9,150 nt of DNA, from NCBI GenBank assembly GCA_002296055.1, contig DBHE01000239.1:1-9150 (forward strand). Direction: 5' to 3'. Positions within the stretch are counted from its first letter, which is position 1; each line of letters opens with the position of its first letter. Made by a program: the position numbers and the translations under genes. This stretch comes from Pseudomonadaceae bacterium UBA836 (GTDB lineage: Bacteria > Pseudomonadota > Gammaproteobacteria > Pseudomonadales > Pseudomonadaceae). Under the pieces are notes generated by a model, which was not told the origin of the DNA, searched no databases, and saw nothing but the letters and a program-made list of their open reading frames with translations. Shown piece after piece: positions 1 to 5,937 of the stretch.

Positions 1-150
1 GTCCCTGAGCCGATACTCCTGTACCAGGAGAGGACGCGCTGATACCAGTGTGCATGTCCGCATGACGGAAAGCCTGAGGTATCGCCGTATTCTCCGCCTT
101 GAACTTTCGGGTTCAAGGGCTAACCCGGCAGCGGCACTCTGGGGACTCCT
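1..150 (+). ncRNA. ssrS: 6S RNA (ssrS), 5' part missing
   Basis: 6S RNA binds the housekeeping sigma70-RNA polymerase holoenzyme by imitating an open promoter and lowers transcription in stationary phase. The CCCTGAGCCGATA block at 3-15 matches the conserved 5' strand flanking the central bubble of gamma-proteobacterial 6S RNA. The hairpin CCTTGAAC/GTTCAAGG (97-104 with 111-118, loop TTTCGG) is the hallmark 3'-side stem-loop. GCAGCGGCACTCTGGGGACTCC (129-150, in two parts: GCAGCGGCACTC then TGGGGACTCC) corresponds to the 3' arm of the terminal closing helix. By comparison with the E. coli RNA, about 30 nt of the 5' end lie before base 1. The 3' end near 150 is an estimate. The next gene is ygfA, the usual downstream partner of ssrS in this class, often made on the same primary transcript. 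Identity is from remembered consensus, not a covariance-model search. Confidence 0.88.
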
Positions 151-156
151 TTCAGC

Positions 157-753
157 ATGAACCCGCCTGTTTCACGCTCCCAACTACGACGCCAGCTGCG
201 CCAACGGCGCCGAGCACTTAGCCCTGCTCAGCAACACGCCGCCGCGCGCAGCCTGCAGCGAGTAATGGCGCAGGACATGCGCTTCCTGCGCGCCAGACAT
301 ATCGCCTTTTATCTGGCCAACGACGGTGAAATAAACCCAGCCCTGCTGATGCGCCAAGCCCAACGCATGGGCAAACACTGCTATCTGCCCGTGCTAAGCC
401 GCTGGCCCCGCACGACCATGCGCTTTCAGCGCCTGATCAAAGACCAGCGCTGGCAGCACAACCGCTTTGGCATACGTGAACCGCAGACGCAGCACCGCCT
501 GCAGGTCAAAGCCTGGCGCCTTGATCTGGTGTTGTTACCACTGGTGGGATTTGATGCAGCCGGCAATCGCCTGGGTATGGGCGGCGGCTTTTATGATCGC
601 GCCTTCGCCTGGCGGCGCTGGCGCACTGCAACACGCAGGCCATCCCTGCTGGGGCTGGCCCACCGCTGTCAGCAGGTGGATCACCTGCAGGGCGCGAGCT
701 GGGACATCCCGCTCGACGCAGTAGTGACTGACCGCGCTCCAAGTAACCGCTAA
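157..753 (+). CDS. ygfA: 5-formyltetrahydrofolate cyclo-ligase (5,10-methenyl-THF synthetase)
   Basis: This cytoplasmic enzyme uses ATP to convert 5-formyl-THF, a storage or dead-end folate, to 5,10-methenyl-THF, returning it to the one-carbon pool. The 198-residue length is normal for the family. Visible signatures are the basic N-terminal helix RRQLRQRRRALS (11-22), YLANDGEINP (52-61), the nucleotide/folate-binding GMGGGFYDR (140-148), and the C-terminal WDIPLDAVVTD (182-192). The chosen ATG is the only one giving a family-like N-terminus. It has no textbook Shine-Dalgarno: the nearest purine run, GGGGA at 141-145, is 11 bases upstream and lies inside the predicted 3' arm of 6S RNA. The gene directly follows ssrS, as in many gamma-proteobacteria, so it is probably expressed at least partly from the ssrS transcript. 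It ends 12 bp before the stop of a convergent small gene. The symbol ygfA follows E. coli usage; fau is also used. Confidence 0.93.
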   Translation: MNPPVSRSQLRRQLRQRRRALSPAQQHAAARSLQRVMAQDMRFLRARHIAFYLANDGEINPALLMRQAQRMGKHCYLPVLSRWPRTTMRFQRLIKDQRWQHNRFGIREPQTQHRLQVKAWRLDLVLLPLVGFDAAGNRLGMGGGFYDRAFAWRRWRTATRRPSLLGLAHRCQQVDHLQGASWDIPLDAVVTDRAPSNR

Positions 754-765
754 TTTGGAGGTGCG

Positions 766-891
766 TCAGGGCGCTCGCTGTAGCTCCGCTTCGGCACTGC
801 GATCAAGATAACTCTGGGTATAGCCCGTGGTCACCACCCCCAAACCGAATACGATGACCAAAACCCACAACAAATCTGGTTTGCGTCGCAC
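766..891 (-). CDS. Small single-pass membrane protein, 41 aa, GTG start
   Basis: This gene is too short and its start too unusual for routine calling. On the minus strand, a perfect AGGAGG (898-903) stands 6 bases before a GTG (889-891), followed by 41 codons and TGA. The protein begins (f)MRRKPDLLWVLVIVFGLG. A basic N-terminus (RRK, residues 2-4) precedes a hydrophobic stretch at about 7-22, then a polar tail (TQSYLDRSAEAELQRAP, 25-41), as expected for a one-helix inner-membrane protein with its N-terminus inside. It converges on ygfA with a 12-bp gap and diverges from the EVE-domain gene. I recall similar short proteins near ygfA in other Pseudomonas genomes but cannot confirm that here. 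Function is unknown: no catalytic motif is visible. The strong ribosome site, the membrane topology and the way it fills the gap make it a likely real gene. Confidence 0.75.
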   Translation of the reverse strand: MRRKPDLLWVLVIVFGLGVVTTGYTQSYLDRSAEAELQRAP

Positions 892-897
892 GCGTTG

Positions 898-903
898 CCT
901 CCT
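898..903 (-). promoter_or_regulatory. Shine-Dalgarno AGGAGG deciding the GTG start of the 41-aa gene
   Basis: The top strand reads CCTCCT, so the minus-strand mRNA carries a full AGGAGG 6 bases before GTG at 891-889. No ATG in the same frame gives a comparable start. This site is the main reason for accepting the GTG. Confidence 0.75.
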
Positions 904-1014
904 GACAAATACGGCAATCTAATAATATGAATATGCGTGATGCAGCGCCCCAATTCGACTCACCGTCGCTGCATATAAAACCGCTTCGTACACCCTTGTC
1001 ACACAACTGTCAAC
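904..1014. promoter_or_regulatory. AT-rich divergent promoter region between the 41-aa gene and the EVE gene
   Basis: The spacer between two divergent genes contains the most AT-rich stretch of the neighbourhood (AATAATATGAATATG, 921-935), which would suit a minus-strand promoter for the small gene. On the plus strand, TATAAA (974-979) could be a -10 element for the EVE gene. No good TTGACA-like -35 sits at the right distance for either, so exact promoters cannot be called. Location and composition support the region; individual hexamers are guesses. Confidence 0.3.
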
Positions 1015-1029
1015 AAAAAGGAGGCCTGC

Positions 1030-1488
1030 ATGGCCTTTTGGCTGCTAAAGTCCGAGCCCGACACCTTCTCCATCGACGACCTGCGAGACCAGCAAGAGGC
1101 CCCCTGGGACGGCGTGCGCAATTATCAGGCACGCAACTTCATGCAGGCGATGCAGCCCGGCGACAGCTTCCTGTTCTATCACTCCAGCTGCCAGCCTCCA
1201 GGACTAGCCGGCATTGGCCGCATTACGCGCGCCCCCTACCCGGATCAGACCGCCCTAAACCCTGAAAGCCCCTACCACGACCCGCGCTGCCATGCCGAGC
1301 GCTTGCCTTGGGTCGCGGTGGACGTCGCTTTCGTGGAAAAGTTCCCGCGTTTGCTCAGCCTGCCCGAATTGCGCGAGCTGGCTGGTCTGGAAGGGCTCGC
1401 ACTGCTGCAACGCGGCAGTCGTCTGTCAGTCATGCCGGTAGAACCGGACCAGTGGAAAATTCTGCTGGCCGCTGCGCGCCGAACGTAG
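1030..1488 (+). CDS. EVE-domain protein (THYN1-like)
   Basis: The EVE domain is related to PUA and YTH folds and is thought to bind modified bases in nucleic acid; the exact substrate of the stand-alone bacterial proteins is not settled. The 152-residue protein is almost entirely the domain: WLLKSEP (4-10), WDGVRNYQARN (26-36, the most conserved block, also seen in human thymocyte nuclear protein 1), PGD (43-45), FYHSSC (49-54), GIGRI (61-65) and QRGSRLSVMPV (127-137). No signal peptide is present, so it is cytoplasmic. The start is well fixed by AAGGAGG (1018-1024), 5 bases before ATG. The gene has its own upstream spacer because the gene before it points the other way. A possible small membrane-protein ORF follows 35 bp later. 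Stand-alone EVE genes beside ygfA/ssrS are usual in pseudomonads, so there is no sign here of a defence-island role. Confidence 0.92.
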   Translation: MAFWLLKSEPDTFSIDDLRDQQEAPWDGVRNYQARNFMQAMQPGDSFLFYHSSCQPPGLAGIGRITRAPYPDQTALNPESPYHDPRCHAERLPWVAVDVAFVEKFPRLLSLPELRELAGLEGLALLQRGSRLSVMPVEPDQWKILLAAARRT

Positions 1489-1523
1489 CACCGAATAATG
1501 ACGCAGCAGCTCTGCGGCCGCAG

Positions 1524-1754
1524 ATGCGGGCGGCAGCAAAACGCCGCCAGAGGCGTGCGAAATTGATCAGTGCTTGCTTGGCCACTGGCCTGGCTGCAAG
1601 CACTGTGCTATCACTAAACCAACGAAGCTGGGTAACACACGCAGAATCGTCACAGGGGTTGGCGGCACTGCGGGCGAGACAAGCGACGCTAGCCAGCCAG
1701 GCTAGTCCCTCGATCTCGCGCCAGAACAGCAACAGCCCAGCCTCCGACGTTTAG
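1524..1754 (+). CDS. Possible small membrane protein, 76 aa (uncertain)
   Basis: I do not recognise this ORF. Read from ATG 1524, it encodes a strongly basic N-terminus (AAAKRRQRRAK, 3-13), a moderately hydrophobic segment (LISACLATGLAASTVLSL, 14-31), then a polar Ser/Ala/Gln-rich tail. That is the layout of a single-pass inner-membrane or uncleaved-signal protein. In favour: it fills most of the 275-bp gap between the EVE gene and the diguanylate cyclase, and its TAG (1752-1754) lies 9 bases before the next ATG, as in translationally coupled operons. Against: there is no Shine-Dalgarno before the ATG, codon use is mixed (CTA, TCA, CGA, AGA, GGG) unlike its neighbours, and the frame is also open back into the EVE gene, so openness alone proves little. 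It could be a real fast-evolving gene, a remnant, or chance. Confidence 0.4.
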   Translation: MRAAAKRRQRRAKLISACLATGLAASTVLSLNQRSWVTHAESSQGLAALRARQATLASQASPSISRQNSNSPASDV

Positions 1755-1763
1755 AGACTTGCC

Positions 1764-3626
1764 ATGCCAGCACCCGCCATGCCCGCGCCAATCACACAGT
1801 TCCCACGGCTGATTTTTGCGCTGTTTGGCATCATGGCAATCGCTCTCTACCTGCTTTGGCAGGCACTGCTGGATGCCGAGCAAGAGCAAGCACGTGCGCG
1901 CCTGCAATTGGAAGCCGACGCCCTCGCCCATCAAATTCAAACTCGCTTCGAGCAGCAGGCCGCCACCCTCCTGCGCCTGGCCGAACGCTGGCCACAACAC
2001 CGCGCCAATCGCGATCTGTGGACCGAAAACGCCAACCAACTGCTACGTGACTATCACAACTTTCAGGCCATCGAGTGGCTGGACGCCAGTTTTCGCATGC
2101 GCTGGATCGAGCCATTGAACGGCAACGAGGCGGCGATCGGCCTGATCTACCCCAGAACCCACCCCAACTATCCGCTGCTGCTGGCGGCCCGTGACACCGG
2201 CCAGCCGCGACTGAGCAACTCGTTCGAGTTGGTTCAGGGTGGACTGGGCCTTGCCTACTACATACCGCTGCACCGCATCAGCGGCGACCTGCGCCGCTTC
2301 GACGGCTTTCTGCTGGGTATCTTCCGCGTCGAGGTGCTGATCAACGACCTGCTCAGCGAACTGCAGGCCGCCGACCGCAGCCTGCGCCTGGAAGAGCAAG
2401 GCCTTGCGCTGTATACCTCCGAGAGTGATTACCAGGCCGCGCCTTGGAGCGTTAGCAGCCCGGTGACCTTGGCCGACAACAGCAACTTTGTACTGGTCAT
2501 GCAACCCACCCATCAATTGCTCGCCAGCACCACCACCCACCTGCCGCTGATGGTTGTCGTCTCCGGCGCCCTGGCGGCGCTGCTGCTGTGCATCTCGTTG
2601 CTGCTGACCATGCGCGGAGCACAACGCAGCCAGCAACTGGCACGCAGCAATCATCAGCTCCAGGCCGAAATAAAGCGTCGCCAGGACACCGAGGAAAGCC
2701 TGAAACACAATCAGGCCCGACTGAAGCTAATCCACGACATGACAGATCACAGCCATGACGCGCTGTTCATCATTGGCCTGGACCCGATGGAAGTTGTCTA
2801 CTTGAATCGCACCTGCTGGCAAAGCCTGGGCTACAGCGAGATCGAGCTGCGCGAAGTGCTACGCATTGCGCCCGACGACGTCATGCCCGGGGCCATCAAG
2901 TGGCTGGCCGAGTTGCGCAACATGATCCATAGCCAGGGCAACGCGATTTTCCAGAAACGCATCATTCGCCGTGACGGCAGAAGCTCTCCCCTGGAAGTCA
3001 GTGTTCGCCACCTGCGACGCATCGGTCGCGACTACCTGATCTGCGTCGGACGCGACAACAGCGAACAGTTGCAGCTGGCGGCCCGCCTGCAGCAACTATC
3101 ACATCAGGACGGCTTGACCGGGCTGTTCAATCGCCGCTACTTCGACAAGACACTGGTCAGCGAGTGGCGCCGCCTGCGCCGCGAGCAAACACCGCTCGGC
3201 TTGCTGATGCTGGATGTCGACCACTTCAAGCGCTTCAACGACGAGCTGGGGCACCAGGCCGGCGACGATGCACTGCAGCAGGTTGCTACGGCGCTGAACA
3301 GCTGCCTGATGCGCGAAGGAGATTGCGTCTGCCGCTACGGCGGAGAGGAGTTTGCGGTCATCCTGCCCGGCGCCGGCCCGCAGCAATGCGTGCAGGTGGC
3401 CGAGCGGATTCACGATGCCATTGCCACACTCGGCATTCGGCACCCCAACACCACCGTTGCCGAGGGCCTGCTTACCGTCAGCGTTGGCGCCGCCAGCTTG
3501 CTGCCGCAGCCCGAGTGGAGCCCGCATGACCTGGTGCGCCAGGCCGACACCGCCCTTTACCGGGCCAAGGCCGCCGGACGGAACCGCTCGCAACTGGCGG
3601 TGACCACCGACGATCAGCCCAAATAG
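1764..3626 (+). CDS. Membrane-bound diguanylate cyclase: CHASE-like sensor, PAS, GGDEF
   Basis: The enzyme should make c-di-GMP from two GTP in response to an extracytoplasmic signal, favouring sessile over motile behaviour. Order along its 620 residues: TM1 (about 13-34); a periplasmic domain (about 37-255) with the CHASE-like block EWLDASFRMRWIEPLNGNEA (104-123); TM2 (about 259-283); a charged helical linker (284-320); a PAS domain (about 322-433) with PAC-like RRDGRSSPLEVSV (402-414); and GGDEF (about 440-612). The cyclase site is intact: metal-binding DVD (484-486), FNDELGHQAGD (491-501) and GGEEF (526-530). The product-inhibition I-site RxxD is present as REGD (517-520), five residues before GGEEF. 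No EAL or HD-GYP domain is present, so synthesis only. ATG 1764 has a weak ribosome site; ATG 1779 is an alternative that hardly changes the protein. Its 3' end overlaps convergent ilvA by 13 bp. The ligand is unknown: CHASE domains elsewhere bind small molecules such as cytokinins. Confidence 0.93.
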   Translation: MPAPAMPAPITQFPRLIFALFGIMAIALYLLWQALLDAEQEQARARLQLEADALAHQIQTRFEQQAATLLRLAERWPQHRANRDLWTENANQLLRDYHNFQAIEWLDASFRMRWIEPLNGNEAAIGLIYPRTHPNYPLLLAARDTGQPRLSNSFELVQGGLGLAYYIPLHRISGDLRRFDGFLLGIFRVEVLINDLLSELQAADRSLRLEEQGLALYTSESDYQAAPWSVSSPVTLADNSNFVLVMQPTHQLLASTTTHLPLMVVVSGALAALLLCISLLLTMRGAQRSQQLARSNHQLQAEIKRRQDTEESLKHNQARLKLIHDMTDHSHDALFIIGLDPMEVVYLNRTCWQSLGYSEIELREVLRIAPDDVMPGAIKWLAELRNMIHSQGNAIFQKRIIRRDGRSSPLEVSVRHLRRIGRDYLICVGRDNSEQLQLAARLQQLSHQDGLTGLFNRRYFDKTLVSEWRRLRREQTPLGLLMLDVDHFKRFNDELGHQAGDDALQQVATALNSCLMREGDCVCRYGGEEFAVILPGAGPQQCVQVAERIHDAIATLGIRHPNTTVAEGLLTVSVGAASLLPQPEWSPHDLVRQADTALYRAKAAGRNRSQLAVTTDDQPK

Positions 3627-5128
3627 AGCTTGTACGCCGGGTTGTCGGTCTCGTCCCAGTACTGGTAGCCAATACCGTCCAACGCCGCCGGAATCAGATG
3701 CCGCTCGCCCTCGGGCACTTGCAGGCCGGCGACCACCCGGCCGTAGGCAGCCCCGTGGTTGCGGTAGTGGAACATTGAGATATTCCAGCGCCCGCCCAGC
3801 TTGTTGAGGAAGTTGAACAGCGCGCCCGGACGCTCCGGAAACTCAAAGCGGAACACCTGCTCATCGGTTACGTGCTCGGCGTGACCGCCAACCATGTGGC
3901 GAATATGCAGTTTGGCCAGCTCGTTATCGGTCAGGTCCAGCACCGGGAAGCCGTCAGCTGACAGCTGCTCGACCAGCTTGTCGCGCGGATCCAGCTCCGG
4001 GTGCGTCTGGACACCCACGAAGATGTGCGCCTCGCTGCCGGTGTGATAACGGTAGTTGAACTCGGTAATCGCACGCTTGCCGATCGCCTCACAAAACTGC
4101 TTGAAGCTGCCCGGCTTCTCGGGAATGGTCACCGCCAGCAGCGCTTCACGCCGCTCACCGATCTCGGCACGCTCGGCCACGTGACGCAGCCGGTCGAAGT
4201 TGATGTTGGCGCCAGAGTCGATAGCCACCAGCACCTGACCACTGCACCCTTCGCGCTCGACATATTTCTTGATGCCGGCAACGCCCAGGCAGCCTGCCGG
4301 CTCGCAGATCGAGCGGGTATCGTCGTAGATATCCTTGATAGCCGCGCACATCTCGTCAGTGGTCACGGTGATGACCTCATCAACATACTGACGACATACC
4401 TCAAAGGTATGCTCGCCAATCTGCGCTACCGCTACGCCATCGGCAAACAGCCCGACCTGACCGAGCACAACGCGCTCGTCAGCGGCCAGGGCAGCGTGCA
4501 AACAAGCCGAGTCTTGCGGTTCGACGCCAATCACCTTGATGTCCGGACGCAGGTATTTGACGTAAGCCGCGATACCCGCCACCAAACCACCGCCGCCAAC
4601 CGGCACAAAGATGGCGTTCAGCGGGCCCTGCACCTGACGCAAGATTTCCATCGCCACCGTGCCCTGGCCAGCAATGGTGTCAGGATCGTCGTAAGGGTGG
4701 ATGTAGACGTAGCCCTTTTCCTTCACCAGCTTCTGCGAATAGGCCAGCGCCTCGTCGAAGGCATCACCGTGCAGCACAACCTTACCGCCACGGGCACGCA
4801 CCGCCTTGACCTTGATCTCAGGGGTGGTGCGCGGCATCACGATAGTCGCCTTCACGCCCATGTGACGGGCCGCGTAGGCCAGCCCCTGCGCGTGGTTACC
4901 AGCCGAGGCCGCGACCACGCCGCAGGCACGCTGCTCGTCGGTCAACTGCGCCAGCTTGTTGTAAGCGCCGCGAATTTTGAAGGAGAACACCGGCTGCAGA
5001 TCTTCGCGCTTGAGCAGCACCGTGTTGTCCAGACGTTCGGAGAGAAAGGGCGCCGGATGGACCGGGGTTTCCACCGCCACATCGTAGACAGGCGAGCAGA
5101 GAATCTTTTTAACGTAGGTTTCCAGCAT
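3614..5128 (-). CDS. ilvA: Threonine ammonia-lyase, biosynthetic
   Basis: This PLP enzyme deaminates L-threonine to 2-oxobutanoate and ammonia, the first committed step of isoleucine synthesis in the cytoplasm. The catalytic domain (about 1-320) shows SFKIRGAYNK (49-58) with the PLP Schiff-base lysine K51, SAGNHAQG (75-82), the phosphate-binding GGGGL (178-182), and SGAN (305-308). The C-terminal part carries two ACT-like repeats, about 327-400 (LAVTIPEKPGSF, 331-342 region) and 422-494 (FRFEFPERPGALFNFL). These are the allosteric site for isoleucine inhibition and valine activation, so this is the regulated biosynthetic type and not the short catabolic TdcB. Its 504 residues match the family (E. 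coli IlvA about 514). The start MLETYVKKIL aligns with pseudomonad IlvA as I remember it, though the ribosome site is weak. It is divergent from rpiA across 128 bp and overlaps the diguanylate cyclase at its 3' end. Pseudomonads often have more than one ilvA copy. Confidence 0.96.
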   Translation of the reverse strand: MLETYVKKILCSPVYDVAVETPVHPAPFLSERLDNTVLLKREDLQPVFSFKIRGAYNKLAQLTDEQRACGVVAASAGNHAQGLAYAARHMGVKATIVMPRTTPEIKVKAVRARGGKVVLHGDAFDEALAYSQKLVKEKGYVYIHPYDDPDTIAGQGTVAMEILRQVQGPLNAIFVPVGGGGLVAGIAAYVKYLRPDIKVIGVEPQDSACLHAALAADERVVLGQVGLFADGVAVAQIGEHTFEVCRQYVDEVITVTTDEMCAAIKDIYDDTRSICEPAGCLGVAGIKKYVEREGCSGQVLVAIDSGANINFDRLRHVAERAEIGERREALLAVTIPEKPGSFKQFCEAIGKRAITEFNYRYHTGSEAHIFVGVQTHPELDPRDKLVEQLSADGFPVLDLTDNELAKLHIRHMVGGHAEHVTDEQVFRFEFPERPGALFNFLNKLGGRWNISMFHYRNHGAAYGRVVAGLQVPEGERHLIPAALDGIGYQYWDETDNPAYKLYLG

Positions 5129-5190
5129 GGAGGCAGTCGGCTAGCAGAGGGACGGGAAAGCGGCCAGTCTAGCGAATCAAGGCCGGCCCG

Positions 5191-5232
5191 ACTACACGCC
5201 GGTCCAGCCAAGCCCGTATAATCGCGTTTTTT
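5191..5232 (+). promoter_or_regulatory. Probable rpiA promoter with perfect -10 and U-tract at the start site
   Basis: TATAAT (5217-5222) is a perfect sigma70 -10 element, 34 bp before the rpiA ATG. No good -35 stands 16-18 bp upstream (the correctly spaced hexamer is ACACGC, 5194-5199). The discriminator just after -10 is CGCG (5223-5226), followed by six T (5227-5232). With normal spacing the start would fall at about 5229, inside that T run. GC-rich discriminators are typical of ppGpp-sensitive promoters; that this one is sensitive is inference. Confidence 0.55.
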
Positions 5233-5256
5233 GCCCGCCCGTGACGAGGAACCGAG

Positions 5257-5931
5257 ATGACCCAGGACGAACTGAAACAGGCGGTAGGACAGGCCGCCGT
5301 GGAGCGCCTGCTGCCGCATCTGGATGAAAACAGCATTGTCGGCGTTGGCACCGGCTCTACCGCCAACTGCTTTATCGATGCACTGGCCAAACACAAGCTG
5401 GCCTTCGACGGTGCCGTCGCCAGCTCGGAAGCCACCGCTGAGCGCCTGAAAAGCCACGGCATCACCGTCTACGACCTGAACGGCGTACCGCAGCTGGACT
5501 TCTACGTTGACGGCGCCGATGAAAGCAACGAAAACCTGGAGCTGATCAAGGGTGGTGGCGCCGCGCTGACCCGCGAAAAAATCGTTGCAGCGGTTGCCAG
5601 GACCTTCATCTGCATCGCCGATGAAAGCAAGCTGGTGCCAGTGCTCGGCAACTTTCCGCTGCCGGTTGAAGTCATCCCGATGGCGCGCAGCCATGTAGCA
5701 CGCGAGATCGTCAAACTGGGAGGTGATCCGGTGTACCGCGAAGGCTGCGTGACCGACAACGGCAACGTCATTCTTGATGTCTACAACATGTCGATCATCA
5801 ACCCCAAGCAGCTGGAAGCCGACCTTAACGCCATTGTCGGCGTCGTGTGCAACGGTCTGTTCGCCGCTCGCCCGGCAGACGTACTGCTGCTGGGTACTGC
5901 CCAGGGCGTGCGCACCATCGAGCGCAGCTGA
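5257..5931 (+). CDS. rpiA: Ribose-5-phosphate isomerase A
   Basis: The enzyme interconverts ribulose 5-phosphate and ribose 5-phosphate in the non-oxidative pentose phosphate pathway, supplying PRPP for nucleotides, histidine and tryptophan. The 224 residues cover the whole RpiA fold. Visible are the phosphate loop GTGST (31-35), FYVDGADE (82-89) with D85 and D88, [11 protein letters not shown] (98-108) with K98 and E107, and the late [16 protein letters not shown] region. D85, D88, K98 and E107 correspond to D81, D84, K94 and E103 of E. coli RpiA, a constant shift of four, so the active site is intact. The ATG follows GAGGA (5246-5250) with 6 bases between. It is divergent from ilvA, a pairing usual in pseudomonads, and its stop lies 6 bp from the stop of the convergent SdiA-regulated-type gene, leaving no room for a separate terminator. 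Confidence 0.97.
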   Translation: MTQDELKQAVGQAAVERLLPHLDENSIVGVGTGSTANCFIDALAKHKLAFDGAVASSEATAERLKSHGITVYDLNGVPQLDFYVDGADESNENLELIKGGGAALTREKIVAAVARTFICIADESKLVPVLGNFPLPVEVIPMARSHVAREIVKLGGDPVYREGCVTDNGNVILDVYNMSIINPKQLEADLNAIVGVVCNGLFAARPADVLLLGTAQGVRTIERS

Positions 5932-5937
5932 CGCGCG

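Noticed and set aside
803..1006. 67-codon minus-strand ORF between ygfA and the EVE gene
   Set aside because: It is in a different frame from the 41-codon gene, which has the AGGAGG site and a proper membrane-protein sequence. This ORF has neither and spans the AT-rich promoter region.
1030..1488. EVE gene as part of a defence or modified-DNA restriction island
   Set aside because: EVE domains do occur fused to restriction enzymes, but here the protein is stand-alone and surrounded by housekeeping genes in a familiar pseudomonad order, with no nuclease, methylase or mobile-element neighbours.
1529..1548. Hairpin GGCGGC/GCCGCC after the EVE gene as a terminator
   Set aside because: The 6-bp stem is perfect but the sequence after it is AGAGGCGTGC, with no U-tract, so intrinsic termination is not supported.
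1430..1732. 100-codon minus-strand ORF over the EVE 3' end and the following spacer
   Set aside because: It overlaps a confident gene, has no ribosome site or recognisable domain, and competes with a better plus-strand candidate.
2043..2708. 221-codon minus-strand ORF inside the diguanylate cyclase gene
   Set aside because: It is the mirror of a complete multi-domain protein. The Gln/Ala/Val-rich translation is typical of a shadow frame.
3099..3593. 164-codon minus-strand ORF inside the GGDEF region
   Set aside because: It is antisense to the catalytic domain, whose motifs are all intact, and has no independent signals.
4001..5221. 406-codon open frame on the plus strand opposite ilvA
   Set aside because: It lies wholly antisense to a clear ilvA with intact motifs. 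Long antisense frames are common in GC-rich genes because of G/C third-position bias, and the translation is a low-complexity His/Arg/Asp/Val mix with no recognisable domain.
4942..5694. 250-codon minus-strand frame across the rpiA start and the ilvA 5' end
   Set aside because: It is antisense to rpiA and then out of frame in ilvA, would span a bidirectional promoter, and resembles no family.
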